Source of the DNA: Methanothrix harundinacea
GTDB taxonomy: Archaea > Halobacteriota > Methanosarcinia > Methanotrichales > Methanotrichaceae
Length of the DNA: 7,605 nt
Reading direction: 5' to 3'
Assembly (NCBI GenBank): GCA_002502785.1
Contig: DAQG01000058.1
Coordinates: 1 to 7,605, forward strand
Position 1 is the first letter of the stretch, and the number at the start of each line of letters is the position of its first letter. The translations under genes were made by a program, and so were the position numbers. The notes beneath the pieces are model-generated. The model did no database searches. It was not told the DNA's origin and was given only the letters and a program-made list of their open reading frames with translations. Shown here one piece after another: positions 1 through 5,935 of this stretch.

Positions 1-27
1 CCACATGAAATAGCGAAGAACCTTAAG

Positions 28-36
28 TTTTTATAC
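28..36 (+). promoter_or_regulatory. TATA box of the thioredoxin-CcdA gene
   Basis: The sequence TTTTTATAC is a good archaeal TATA box. Transcription would begin about 25 bases downstream, around 55-60, so the message would be leaderless or nearly so at the ATG at 61. That fits the lack of a ribosome binding site before this ATG. Confidence 0.6.
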
Positions 37-60
37 GCCCTTGCCCAAGGTCCGTCTCTG

Positions 61-1233
61 ATGCTTCGTTCCCTTTCCGGTTCCAAGACGTCGATGGACC
101 CAAGAATCCCGGCGCTCATCCTGGCGGCAATCGTATTATTTCTTCCACTGGCCTGGGCCGCCGAGGATGTGATCCTGGTGGCATCTCCGGGCTGCACCAA
201 GTGCGCCGCCGCAGAAAGAACGCTGGAAGAGGTACTGGCCGACTATCCCGGCGTCGAGCTCACCGTCTACGACGTCTACACCGAGGAGGGTCGCGCTGCC
301 ATCAGAGAGCACCGCCTCAAGGGCGGGGTTCCGGCGATGGCGGTGGGGAACCAGACCATCGCATACAGGGATTACGACGGCGACCAGGACCTTCTGGAAA
401 AGATGGTTCGCGAGGCCCTTGACTCGGATGCCGCGGGCGTCTCCGGGATTGAGGAAGGTTCCAACGCTTCAATCTCGGCCGCCAAAGGCTCGCTCGAAGA
501 CGGGCCTGGCCAGCTATCTGGTGAAGCGAAGGATGGGTCTCAAGAGGATATCGACGTCTCGTCCCTCTCCATGATGACGGTATTTCTGGCGGGGCTTCTC
601 GCCGGGTTCAACCCCTGCCTTCTGGGGATATTGGCTTTTCTTGCCACCGCCGTCATCTCCAGCACCGGCCGACGTCGTGACCTCGTCTTCATGGTGGTCT
701 TCTTCTCCATGGGGATCTTCGTCATGTATTACCTCTTTGGGGTGGGGATGCTCCGAACCCTCCACGCCGAGGCGGTGGCCTCGAGGTTCAGGATAGCTCT
801 GACGGTCCTTCTCCTGGTTTTGGGGCTGGTCCACGTCGAGGACGCAAGGCGCCTAGCGGCCGGAGGGCGATCCCTCTTCAAGGCGAGCTGGTCACAAAAG
901 TACATCGAAGGTGCCCTTTCCAGAGGAAGGTTCAGCTCTTACTTCCTCCTCGGGGCCCTCTTCTCACTGGTGAAGGCACCTTGCGTCGGAGCGGTCTACA
1001 TAGCAATTCTTGGGATCATCTCCGAGGAGGGCTACTCCTCGGGGGCAGTATACCTGCTCCTCTACAACCTGGGGATCATATTCCCGATCCTCATCCTGGG
1101 CGGCGTCATTGCCCTCAGCATGAGCCCTGATAAGGTGGACGATTTCAGGAAGGACCATCGGGCCGGGATCAGGCTGGCGACGGGCTTGACGCTCCTCGCC
1201 CTCGCCCCTCTCATATACTGGCAGGTTATCTGA
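61..1233 (+). CDS. Thioredoxin-domain/CcdA-type membrane thiol:disulfide exchange protein
   Basis: The 390-residue product joins an exported thioredoxin-like domain to a CcdA/DsbD-type membrane domain. A signal/anchor helix lies at about residues 15-33. The redox domain (about 36-120) has the active site GCTKC (C45, C48) and a likely cis-proline in GGVPAM (P91). A low-complexity Ser/Gly/Glu linker (about 121-168) leads to six membrane helices (about 171-388). C186 in FNPC and C308 in KAPC are the expected membrane cysteine pair, and both are present. CcdA proteins carry electrons from cytoplasmic thioredoxin across the membrane; here the outside acceptor is built into the same chain, perhaps for extracytoplasmic disulfide reduction or cytochrome maturation. 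The ATG at 61 fits the TATA box; an ATG at 94 just before the signal helix is the alternative. The function class is firm, the substrate unknown. Confidence 0.88.
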   Translation: MLRSLSGSKTSMDPRIPALILAAIVLFLPLAWAAEDVILVASPGCTKCAAAERTLEEVLADYPGVELTVYDVYTEEGRAAIREHRLKGGVPAMAVGNQTIAYRDYDGDQDLLEKMVREALDSDAAGVSGIEEGSNASISAAKGSLEDGPGQLSGEAKDGSQEDIDVSSLSMMTVFLAGLLAGFNPCLLGILAFLATAVISSTGRRRDLVFMVVFFSMGIFVMYYLFGVGMLRTLHAEAVASRFRIALTVLLLVLGLVHVEDARRLAAGGRSLFKASWSQKYIEGALSRGRFSSYFLLGALFSLVKAPCVGAVYIAILGIISEEGYSSGAVYLLLYNLGIIFPILILGGVIALSMSPDKVDDFRKDHRAGIRLATGLTLLALAPLIYWQVI

Positions 1234-1238
1234 GGTCG

Positions 1239-1310
1239 ATGGGACTGGGGCATTTCGCCTTCGCTCTCACCACCACCCTCGCTCCTCTCATCCGCTGGCT
1301 GTCGATCTGA
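1239..1310 (+). CDS. Possible 23-residue hydrophobic peptide resembling the end of the upstream protein
   Basis: An ATG six bases after the CcdA stop opens a 23-codon frame ending in TGA. A GAGGT ribosome binding site (1232-1236) overlaps the upstream stop, so translation could be coupled. The peptide ends LAPLIRWLSI, while the CcdA protein ends LAPLIYWQVI. The DNA also aligns: the CCCTCGC-CCTCTCAT and ATCTGAGG blocks recur exactly 77 bases apart. It could be a small membrane peptide or the remains of a tandem duplication of the gene end. No known family is recognised. Confidence 0.35.
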   Translation: MGLGHFAFALTTTLAPLIRWLSI

Positions 1311-1328
1311 GGGGTGTGACCGATCCTG

Positions 1329-1334
1329 TTTTTT
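1329..1334 (+). terminator. Oligo-T terminator after the CcdA gene
   Basis: A run of six T stands in otherwise GC-rich intergenic DNA. Archaeal RNA polymerase stops at oligo-T without needing a hairpin, so this would end the transcript of the 61-1233 gene and separate it from fae-hps. Confidence 0.4.
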
Positions 1335-1378
1335 GCGTTCTCCGCCCCTACGATGCCGAGGGGTCCGGGGGCCTGTGC

Positions 1379-1420
1379 AAAAAGATTAATACCGGCGAGA
1401 TGTTTTTCGCTGCTGAGGTG
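1379..1420 (+). promoter_or_regulatory. Promoter and ribosome binding site of fae-hps
   Basis: An A/T-rich TATA-like element (1379-1391, AAAAAGATTAATA) would place the transcript start near 1411. GAGGTG at 1415-1420 is the ribosome binding site, five bases before the TTG at 1426. The site decides this unusual start, since the first in-frame ATG (codon 31) lies far inside the conserved Fae domain. Confidence 0.55.
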
Positions 1421-1425
1421 AACGC

Positions 1426-2616
1426 TTGTTTTTGATAGGAGAGGCGCTGATAGGGGACGAGCCTGAACTCGCTCACATCGATCTATTAATTGGTGACAAA
1501 GATGGACCTGTTGGGATGGCCTTTGCCAATGGCCTTGCCCAGCTCTCGGCGGGACACACCCCGCTTCTTTCCGTGATAAGGCCCAACTTGCCGCCGAAGC
1601 CCGCCACCCTGATAGTGCCGAAGGTTACTGTGAAGAACATGGATCAGGCCGCCCAGATATTCGGCCCTGCCCAGACCGCCGTCGCCAAGGCGGTGGCAGA
1701 TTCCGTCGCCGAGGGGATAATACCGAGAGCCGAGGTCGAGAACCTGGTTTTGATCGTGAGCGTCTTCATCCACCCCCAGGCCCGGGATTACGACGCCATC
1801 TACAGGTACAACTACGGCGCCACGAAGCTTGCGGTCAAGAGGGCGATGGAGAGCTTCCCGGACATCGATACCGTCCTCTACGAGAAGGACAGGTCCACCC
1901 ATCCGATCATGGGGTTCAGGGTCATCAGGCTGTGGGACCCGCCCTACCTTCAGGTGGCGCTGGACCTGGTGGACCTGGGCGTGGTCCGCAGAGTCCTATC
2001 CCAGCTTCCGGATAGCGACCATCTCCTCATCGAGGTGGGAACGCCTCTTGTCAAGAAGTTCGGGGCCCAGGTGGTAAAGGAGATCAGGAACGTGCGGCCG
2101 AGTTCCTTTGTGGTCCTGGACCTCAAGACCCTCGATACCGGGAACCTGGAGGTGAGGCTTGCCGCCGACGCCACCGCCGATGCCGTCGTTATATCGGGTC
2201 TAGCCCCCACAAAGACCATCGAGCTTGCCATCAAGGAGTCGAGGAAGACGGGGATCTACTCTATCATCGATATGCTGAACGTCGCCGACCCCCTGGCGGT
2301 TCTCCGGTCTCTATCGGCTCTGCCGGACGTGGTGGAGATGCACAGGGCGATCGATCAGGAGGCGGAGAAGCACAACTGGGAGGTCATAGCAGACATCAAG
2401 AAGATGGCTGTTGACACCGACCGGAAGGTCCTGGTGGCCGTTGCTGGCGGTATCAGGGTTGACACCGTGGCTGCGGCCCTTAAGTCCGGAGCCGACATCG
2501 TGGTCACCGGCCGGGCGATCACCGGGTCCAAGGACATCAAGGATGCTGCCGAGCAGTTCCTCGCCGAGCTGAAGCAGACGGAGATAGACCAGTACAGGGT
2601 GATGACCGACTTCTGA
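1426..2616 (+). CDS. fae-hps: Bifunctional formaldehyde-activating enzyme/3-hexulose-6-phosphate synthase
   Basis: The 396-residue cytoplasmic product matches the known Fae-Hps fusion of methanogens. The Fae domain (about 1-165) begins FLIGEALIGD and has the catalytic histidine H17 in AHIDL; it condenses formaldehyde with tetrahydromethanopterin to methylene-H4MPT. The Hps domain (about 170-390) has the OMP-decarboxylase-superfamily motif D232-L-K234-T-L-D237, the phosphate-side motifs VAGGI (338-342) and TGRAIT (361-366), and EVGTP at 203-207. In methanogens Hps is thought to run with hexulose-phosphate isomerase to make pentose phosphates from fructose 6-phosphate, releasing formaldehyde that Fae recaptures. 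Both halves look complete. The start is TTG behind GAGGTG. The next gene begins one base after the stop. Confidence 0.96.
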   Translation: MFLIGEALIGDEPELAHIDLLIGDKDGPVGMAFANGLAQLSAGHTPLLSVIRPNLPPKPATLIVPKVTVKNMDQAAQIFGPAQTAVAKAVADSVAEGIIPRAEVENLVLIVSVFIHPQARDYDAIYRYNYGATKLAVKRAMESFPDIDTVLYEKDRSTHPIMGFRVIRLWDPPYLQVALDLVDLGVVRRVLSQLPDSDHLLIEVGTPLVKKFGAQVVKEIRNVRPSSFVVLDLKTLDTGNLEVRLAADATADAVVISGLAPTKTIELAIKESRKTGIYSIIDMLNVADPLAVLRSLSALPDVVEMHRAIDQEAEKHNWEVIADIKKMAVDTDRKVLVAVAGGIRVDTVAAALKSGADIVVTGRAITGSKDIKDAAEQFLAELKQTEIDQYRVMTDF

Positions 2617-2617
2617 G

Positions 2618-4000
2618 ATGCGCCTTCTCTTCACCCTGCTCGTCCTCTTCATCTTGGCTGGATCGGCCCGCCCCCTGACAGAGGTTCAGGTGGGCGAGGC
2701 CGACCATCATCCCACCGGAGCCGTCCTGCTCGTCGTCGACGGGATGGGGTCTTCTTACGTCTATCCCGAGCTTGAGGCCCGGGCCATCGACGAAAGCCTC
2801 CTGGGCAAAGCCGTCCTATTCAACCTGACCGGCAGTGGTGCTGGTTTCTGTGCCAGGGTTCTGAACGTCACCGTTCCCGTCCCCACCACAGGGCCGAGCC
2901 ATTCGGTCCTGGTCACGGGCTTTTCCTGGGCGGATCCCGCAAACATCGCGACGCCGGGGGCGACGATCTTTGACGTCGCCAGGGAGAATGGCCTTCTATG
3001 TCTTGCCATCCTCCAGCGGGGCGACTCGATCGGGATGGTTCTGGAGCAGGACGGGATCATCTTCTTCGACGACAACTCCATGTGGGGTGCCGAGCCCCTA
3101 GTGGGGTCGGGGGCGGACCTCCCCGCCGAGATCGGCGAGTTCTTCCAAGCGGAGAGGGACCGATTTCCCCTCTACAATCAGGAGAGGGGCGTTCCCGGGT
3201 ATGTCGGCTACAACGCCTGGGGGCTGGATGCGGCCGTCTCTCTCGTCGAGATGATGGGATCGGGGTCCGGGTCTCGCCCCTTCCTTTTGATGGTGAACGT
3301 GGGGGCAGTTGACAGCGCGGGACACAACCTCGGCCCCGAGAGATACGTCGAGACTATCTCGGGCCTCGACGCTCCCCTGGGGCGGCTTATCGAGGTCTGC
3401 AGGGCAAACGGAGTTATTCTTCTGATCACCGCCGACCACGGCATGTCTTTTACCACCGACGGGGCTAAGGGCGGCCACTCCTCAGACAAGTACTCGTCTC
3501 GGAGGGAGTCGGTCGGAGTTCCCGCGGTCTTCGTGGGGCCTGGGGTCGACGACGTCGTTCTGGCCGGGAACTGGTCGGAGGTGGACCTGGCCCCCACCCT
3601 CCTGGACCTCCTGGGTTTGAGCCCGGACCTGCCCCTCTCAGAAGGCAGGGTCATCCCGGTATCGAAGTGCTTTGACCTGGCGGTTGATGTGGGGAAGGTG
3701 GGTGGTGTCGAGGTTAGCAAAAATGGCAGTCTTGTGGTCCGGGCCACCGGCGATTCCCGTTACGTCTTCTGTCACCTCGATCGGGGTTTGTACACCGTGA
3801 GGTCGGGCGGGAGGGTGGCTCTCGTAAACCTCGCCGGCGATCAGTCCGTCGATCTGGCCAGCGGATCGGCCCGGAGCTGGAAGGAGGATCTGTCGTCGAT
3901 CTTCGATCGGAAGAACCGGAAGCTCGTCGCTGCGGTTCTGATACTGGCGATAAACGTCATCGGAGCCATCCTTATCTTCAGAATAATCAGGAGAGGTTAG
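2618..4000 (+). CDS. Membrane-anchored alkaline-phosphatase-superfamily hydrolase
   Basis: The 460-residue product has an N-terminal signal segment (about 2-17), a catalytic domain (about 34-350), a small beta-rich region (about 350-420) and one C-terminal membrane helix (about 436-457) followed by RRG, so the enzyme should face outward and be held by its tail. Metal and nucleophile motifs of the alkaline phosphatase/sulfatase/phosphodiesterase superfamily are visible: VVDGMG (D41), TTGPSHS (T90-S96), VDSAGH (D232, H236), TADHG (D273, H274) and GGHSSD (H287). It probably cleaves a phosphate or sulfate ester; the substrate cannot be read from sequence. The ATG follows the fae-hps stop by one base, with GGGTGAT (2598-2604) as a distant ribosome binding site, so it is probably cotranscribed and perhaps translationally coupled. 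Confidence 0.82.
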   Translation: MRLLFTLLVLFILAGSARPLTEVQVGEADHHPTGAVLLVVDGMGSSYVYPELEARAIDESLLGKAVLFNLTGSGAGFCARVLNVTVPVPTTGPSHSVLVTGFSWADPANIATPGATIFDVARENGLLCLAILQRGDSIGMVLEQDGIIFFDDNSMWGAEPLVGSGADLPAEIGEFFQAERDRFPLYNQERGVPGYVGYNAWGLDAAVSLVEMMGSGSGSRPFLLMVNVGAVDSAGHNLGPERYVETISGLDAPLGRLIEVCRANGVILLITADHGMSFTTDGAKGGHSSDKYSSRRESVGVPAVFVGPGVDDVVLAGNWSEVDLAPTLLDLLGLSPDLPLSEGRVIPVSKCFDLAVDVGKVGGVEVSKNGSLVVRATGDSRYVFCHLDRGLYTVRSGGRVALVNLAGDQSVDLASGSARSWKEDLSSIFDRKNRKLVAAVLILAINVIGAILIFRIIRRG

Positions 4001-4030
4001 CGCTCCGGTTCTGTAATCATTTTCCATCAG

Positions 4031-4039
4031 ATATATTTT
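4031..4039 (+). promoter_or_regulatory. Possible TATA box for the first cysteine-rich gene
   Basis: ATATATTTT is the best TATA match between 4001 and 4182. It would start transcription near 4060, placing the 10-base repeat array in a leader of about 120 bases. No strong T-tract terminator for the phosphatase gene is seen here, so read-through is possible. Confidence 0.35.
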
Positions 4040-4080
4040 CCAGGCCATATCTGCAAGATAGAAAAGTCTATGTGAACTCA

Positions 4081-4150
4081 GAATCAATAATCATCGATAA
4101 TTATCGATTGTAGTCGGTGATGATCGATTCTTACCGATGACCTTCGGCGC
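4081..4150. repeat. Seven-unit 10-base phased repeat array, core ATCGAT
   Basis: Cut into 10-base units from 4081, the sequence gives seven lines that align without gaps. The fifth base is C in all seven, the sixth is G in six, the fourth is T in six and the eighth is T in six. The consensus is roughly TNATCGATNA. Perfect ATCGAT occurs at 4093, 4103 and 4123, and units two and three form the palindrome ATCGATAATTATCGAT (4093-4108). The outer units are weaker. A period close to one helical turn would put every core on the same face of the DNA, as in a cooperative operator; a short decaying satellite is the alternative. It ends 33 bases before the cysteine-rich gene. Confidence 0.75.
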
Positions 4151-4157
4151 ATCATTC

Positions 4158-4505
4158 ATTCGGCTCAGAGAGGAGGAAGATCATGACAGATGGAGAAAAT
4201 GAGACAAAAGCCTGTCCCTTCGTGGCGCGGGCCTGCCTGCAGGCGGGGTGCATGGCCTGGGACGACCCCAGCGGCGGGTGCAGGCTGATCGTGTCCGAAA
4301 AAGCCGCGAGCGCCTTCGACGAGAGGCTCCGGCAGGCGGCGCCGCTGATGTACGGTTCGCTTCTGGACCTGGTAGGTGTGATGGAGGATCGGGCGCGGGA
4401 GTGCGAGGTTTGCGGCGCCGACCTTTGGGACTATGCCCAGGAGGTGAGGAGGAGCTTTCTCGACGACCTGATCGAGGCTCAGCTGAAGGTGGGGGTGAAG
4501 GCGGA
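4158..4505 (+). repeat. Long direct repeat, copy 1 (partner at 5371-5730)
   Basis: This copy includes the leader, ribosome binding site and nearly all of the first cysteine-rich gene. Similarity to copy 2 starts near ATTCGGCTC (4158) and fades after GTGAAG. The longest identical block that I see is 54 bases (4216-4269 against 5441-5494). The two copies lie in the same orientation about 1.2 kb apart and enclose the mntA-hepT pair. Confidence 0.85.
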
Positions 4506-4518
4506 GGAGGCCGGGTAG
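4183..4518 (+). CDS. Small six-cysteine protein of unknown function, copy 1
   Basis: The 111-residue product is not a family I recognise. Four cysteines cluster near the N-terminus (C11, C18, C23, C33, spaced C-x6-C-x4-C-x9-C) in CPFVARACLQAGCMAWDD, and a CxxC pair lies at C74/C77. The rest is charged and helical (about 40-110), without signal peptide or membrane helix, so it should be cytoplasmic. The cysteines suggest a bound zinc ion or iron-sulfur cluster; this is inference. The ATG has an excellent ribosome binding site (AGGAGG, 4171-4176, six bases away). It precedes mntA by 61 bases and has a close copy after hepT. The phased repeat array lies immediately upstream and may control it. 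Confidence 0.82.
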   Translation: MTDGENETKACPFVARACLQAGCMAWDDPSGGCRLIVSEKAASAFDERLRQAAPLMYGSLLDLVGVMEDRARECEVCGADLWDYAQEVRRSFLDDLIEAQLKVGVKAEEAG

Positions 4519-4521
4519 GTG

Positions 4522-4574
4522 AAAGATATTTCTCCTGAGAGGTCAAGCTGAAAAGTGAGAAGGTAACCGGAGGT
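4522..4574 (+). promoter_or_regulatory. Possible promoter and strong ribosome binding site of mntA
   Basis: AAAGATATTT (4522-4531) is TATA-like and would start a transcript near 4555. GGAGGT (4569-4574) lies five bases before the TTG at 4580 and supports that start over the ATG at 4604. The pair could thus be transcribed separately from the upstream cysteine-rich gene. Confidence 0.45.
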
Positions 4575-4579
4575 TAAAA

Positions 4580-4924
4580 TTGTCCATATCACCAAAAAGG
4601 AAAATGCGAGCTGGATCTCAAAGGCAGGTCCGAACTGCAGAAGAAATAGCCCAGCTCCTGAGGTCGCAGATGCCGGAGCTATCCAGACGCTACAAGGTTA
4701 AGTCCCTCGGGATCTTCGGCTCTTATCTCCGAGGTGAGGCCGACGAGGAGAGCGACATAGACCTTCTGGTGGATCTGGAGAAGGAATCTATGACTCTTTT
4801 GGAGTTCATCGCCCTCGAAAACCGTCTGAGCGATCTCTTGGGGGCGAAGGTGGACCTGGTGGAAAGAAGCGCCCTCAAGCCCGCCATAGGCCGCCGCATC
4901 CTGGAGGAGGTCCAGCTGATATGA
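4580..4924 (+). CDS. mntA: MntA-type nucleotidyltransferase antitoxin
   Basis: The 114-residue product is a minimal nucleotidyltransferase (MNT). The glycine-serine loop and acidic pair form GSX10DXD (G47, S48, D59, D61 in SDIDLLVDL), and the third carboxylate is D92 in KVDLV, so the active site is complete. Antitoxins of this family transfer AMP to a tyrosine of the partner HEPN toxin and so inactivate its RNase activity. The first 20 residues are basic and longer than needed for the fold; they depend on the TTG start, which the GGAGGT site supports. The stop overlaps the next start as ATGA, typical of a coupled toxin-antitoxin pair. Function is inferred from family and pairing. Confidence 0.9.
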   Translation: MSISPKRKMRAGSQRQVRTAEEIAQLLRSQMPELSRRYKVKSLGIFGSYLRGEADEESDIDLLVDLEKESMTLLEFIALENRLSDLLGAKVDLVERSALKPAIGRRILEEVQLI

Positions 4925-5295
4925 GAAAAGGGAAACGTGAGTGCTTCGACTACCTCCAGGACATCCTCTATGCGATCGAGAAGGCGGAGAGCTTTGTTGG
5001 CGATATGGATTACACCGCCTTCGAAGCGGATGAAAAGACCTCCTTTGCAGCTGTCAGGGCGCTGGAGATCGTAGGTGAAGCATCCAAGAAGATTCCCCCA
5101 GAGATGCGCCAGGAGTATCCCGATGTTCCCTGGAGAGAGATGGCAGGGATGCGAGATAAGCTGAGCCACGACTACTTCGGGGTGAACTTGAAGCGTGTGT
5201 TCGAGACTGTGCGCCAGGACCTTCCGCCCCTACGCGCATCTATTCAAAAAATCGTCGAAGAGCTCGAAGCTGCCGAAAGTGATCGGAAGAGCTGA
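4921..5295 (+). CDS. hepT: HepT-type HEPN RNase toxin
   Basis: The 124-residue product is an all-helical HEPN protein of usual length (DUF86/HepT family). The catalytic and modification motif RX4HXY is intact as R78-DKLS-H83-D-Y85. In characterised HepT proteins R and H cut RNA in a dimer and the tyrosine receives AMP from MntA. Other family signs are the early RECFDYLQDIL helix, the FAAVRALEIVGEASKKIP stretch (42-59) and PWREMAGMRDKLSH. The ATG overlaps the mntA stop by four bases. No frameshift or loss of a key residue is seen, so the toxin looks active. A T6 tract follows the stop by five bases. Confidence 0.92.
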   Translation: MRKGKRECFDYLQDILYAIEKAESFVGDMDYTAFEADEKTSFAAVRALEIVGEASKKIPPEMRQEYPDVPWREMAGMRDKLSHDYFGVNLKRVFETVRQDLPPLRASIQKIVEELEAAESDRKS

Positions 5296-5300
5296 ACTTG

Positions 5301-5306
5301 TTTTTT
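5301..5306 (+). terminator. Oligo-T terminator after hepT
   Basis: Six T follow the hepT stop after five bases, a normal archaeal termination signal. It would end the mntA-hepT transcript and leave the second cysteine-rich gene to its own promoter or to read-through. Just after, GAAATCGGCT occurs twice (5356-5365 and 5369-5378). Confidence 0.45.
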
Positions 5307-5370
5307 CCAACAATAGCAAAATAGGATCTGCCAGCATAACCATCTCTGAACAAGTGAAATCGGCTTGGGA

Positions 5371-5730
5371 AATCGGCTCTGCGGCGGTGGAGATGGTGAC
5401 GGATTGGAGAGACGGAAAGGAGTCGGAGACCAAAGCCTGCCCCTTCGTGGCGCGGGCCTGCCTGCAGGCGGGGTGCATGGCCTGGGACGACCCCGGCAGC
5501 GGGTGCAGATTGATCCCATCGACAAAAGAGGCCGCGAGCGCCTTCGACGCGCGCCTTCGCGAAGCGGCGCCGCTCTTGTACGGCTCGCTTCTTGATCTGG
5601 TGCGGGTGATGGAGGAGCGGGCGCGGGAGTGCGACGCCTGCGCCGACCTCTGGGACGACGCTCAAGAGGTGAGGAGGAGCTTTCTCGACGACCTCATCGA
5701 GGCCCAGCTGAAGGTGGGGTGAAGAGGGGG
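5371..5730 (+). repeat. Long direct repeat, copy 2 (partner at 4158-4505)
   Basis: Similarity to copy 1 begins near AATCGGCTC, runs through the leader and gene, and fades after the GTGAAG at 5719-5724. Compared with copy 1 it has extra codons near the N-terminus, a one-codon gain near 5527, a one-codon loss in the CxxC region, and one G fewer in the run at 5716-5719. The phased 10-base array is not duplicated. Confidence 0.85.
5396..5722 (+). CDS. Small six-cysteine protein of unknown function, copy 2
   Basis: The 108-residue product is about 85% identical over its core to the 4183-4518 product by hand alignment. All six cysteines are kept (C15, C22, C27, C37 and the C79/C82 pair). The GTG at 5396 is chosen because it aligns with the ATG of copy 1 and sits five bases after GGTGGA; an ATG one codon earlier is also possible. 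The longer open frame back into hepT is a by-product. Copy 1 has GTGGGGGTGAAG where this copy has GTGGGGTGAAG, giving an early TGA. With one G restored the frame would end after seven more codons, exactly as in copy 1, so the short C-terminus is a recent change. Changes in the core are mostly conservative, suggesting selection on both copies. Confidence 0.78.
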   Translation: MTDWRDGKESETKACPFVARACLQAGCMAWDDPGSGCRLIPSTKEAASAFDARLREAAPLLYGSLLDLVRVMEERARECDACADLWDDAQEVRRSFLDDLIEAQLKVG

Positions 5731-5783
5731 GTGGAAAGGTGAGTCGGTGTGAAGTCAGGGTAGTGAAAAAGAAGGCCACCTAA

Positions 5784-5879
5784 ATGAACATTCTGATAGT
5801 AGACCCAGCTACGGATCAGGCTAGTCAAGTTGCAGCGGCGCACCCCGCAGCAGAGCTGTGGGGTATTCGAATAAAATAA
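5784..5879 (+). CDS. Possible 31-residue ORF beginning MNILIVDPAT
   Basis: An ATG opens 31 codons ending in TAA, two bases before the large inverted repeat at 5882. The beginning reads like a Rossmann or receiver-type first strand, and the end is AELWGIRIK. It could be a short gene, the stump of a longer one, or chance; the only ribosome binding candidate is a weak GAAGG at 5771-5775. A stem-loop (5842-5864) falls within it, so the region may instead act as structured RNA. It lies at the change from GC-rich to AT-rich DNA. No family is recognised. Confidence 0.3.
   Translation: MNILIVDPATDQASQVAAAHPAAELWGIRIK
5842..5864. other. Short stem-loop ending GGGGTATTCG
   Basis: ACCCCGCAG and CTGTGGGGT pair over nine positions (one G-U as plus-strand RNA) around the five-base loop CAGAG. 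The right side continues to GGGGTATTCG (5860-5869), the same ten bases that close a second stem-loop at 7156-7181. Confidence 0.45.
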
Positions 5880-5881
5880 TT

Positions 5882-5935
5882 GCGTGCGGCCCCAAAACAT
5901 ACCTCGCCCTAAAGATTGGGATGGGGGCCGCACGC
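5882..5935. terminator. 12-base perfect inverted repeat, probable bidirectional terminator
   Basis: GCGTGCGGCCCC (5882-5893) and GGGGCCGCACGC (5924-5935) are exact inverse complements with a 30-base loop. On the minus strand the stem is followed by the T-rich stretch AATTATTTTATT, so it would best serve the minus-strand membrane gene; on the plus strand it follows the 31-codon ORF by two bases and precedes GGTTTTCC. The long loop is unusual for a simple terminator, so a structured RNA or a mobile palindrome remnant is possible. Confidence 0.5.

Noticed and set aside
514..834. Minus-strand frames of 60 to 180 codons opposite the CcdA, Fae-Hps, phosphatase and cysteine-protein genes.
   Set aside because: They are antisense shadows typical of GC-rich coding DNA, with Arg/Pro/Ser-rich products and no ribosome binding sites.
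5296..5355. ACTTGTT and AACAAGT (5296-5302, 5349-5355) form a seven-base inverted repeat after hepT.
   Set aside because: The arms are short and 46 bases apart, easily expected by chance.
5195..5395. An open frame runs in phase from inside hepT into the second cysteine gene, suggesting a longer protein.
   Set aside because: Alignment with copy 1 and the ribosome binding site place the start at 5396; the upstream part is a shadow of hepT plus intergenic DNA.
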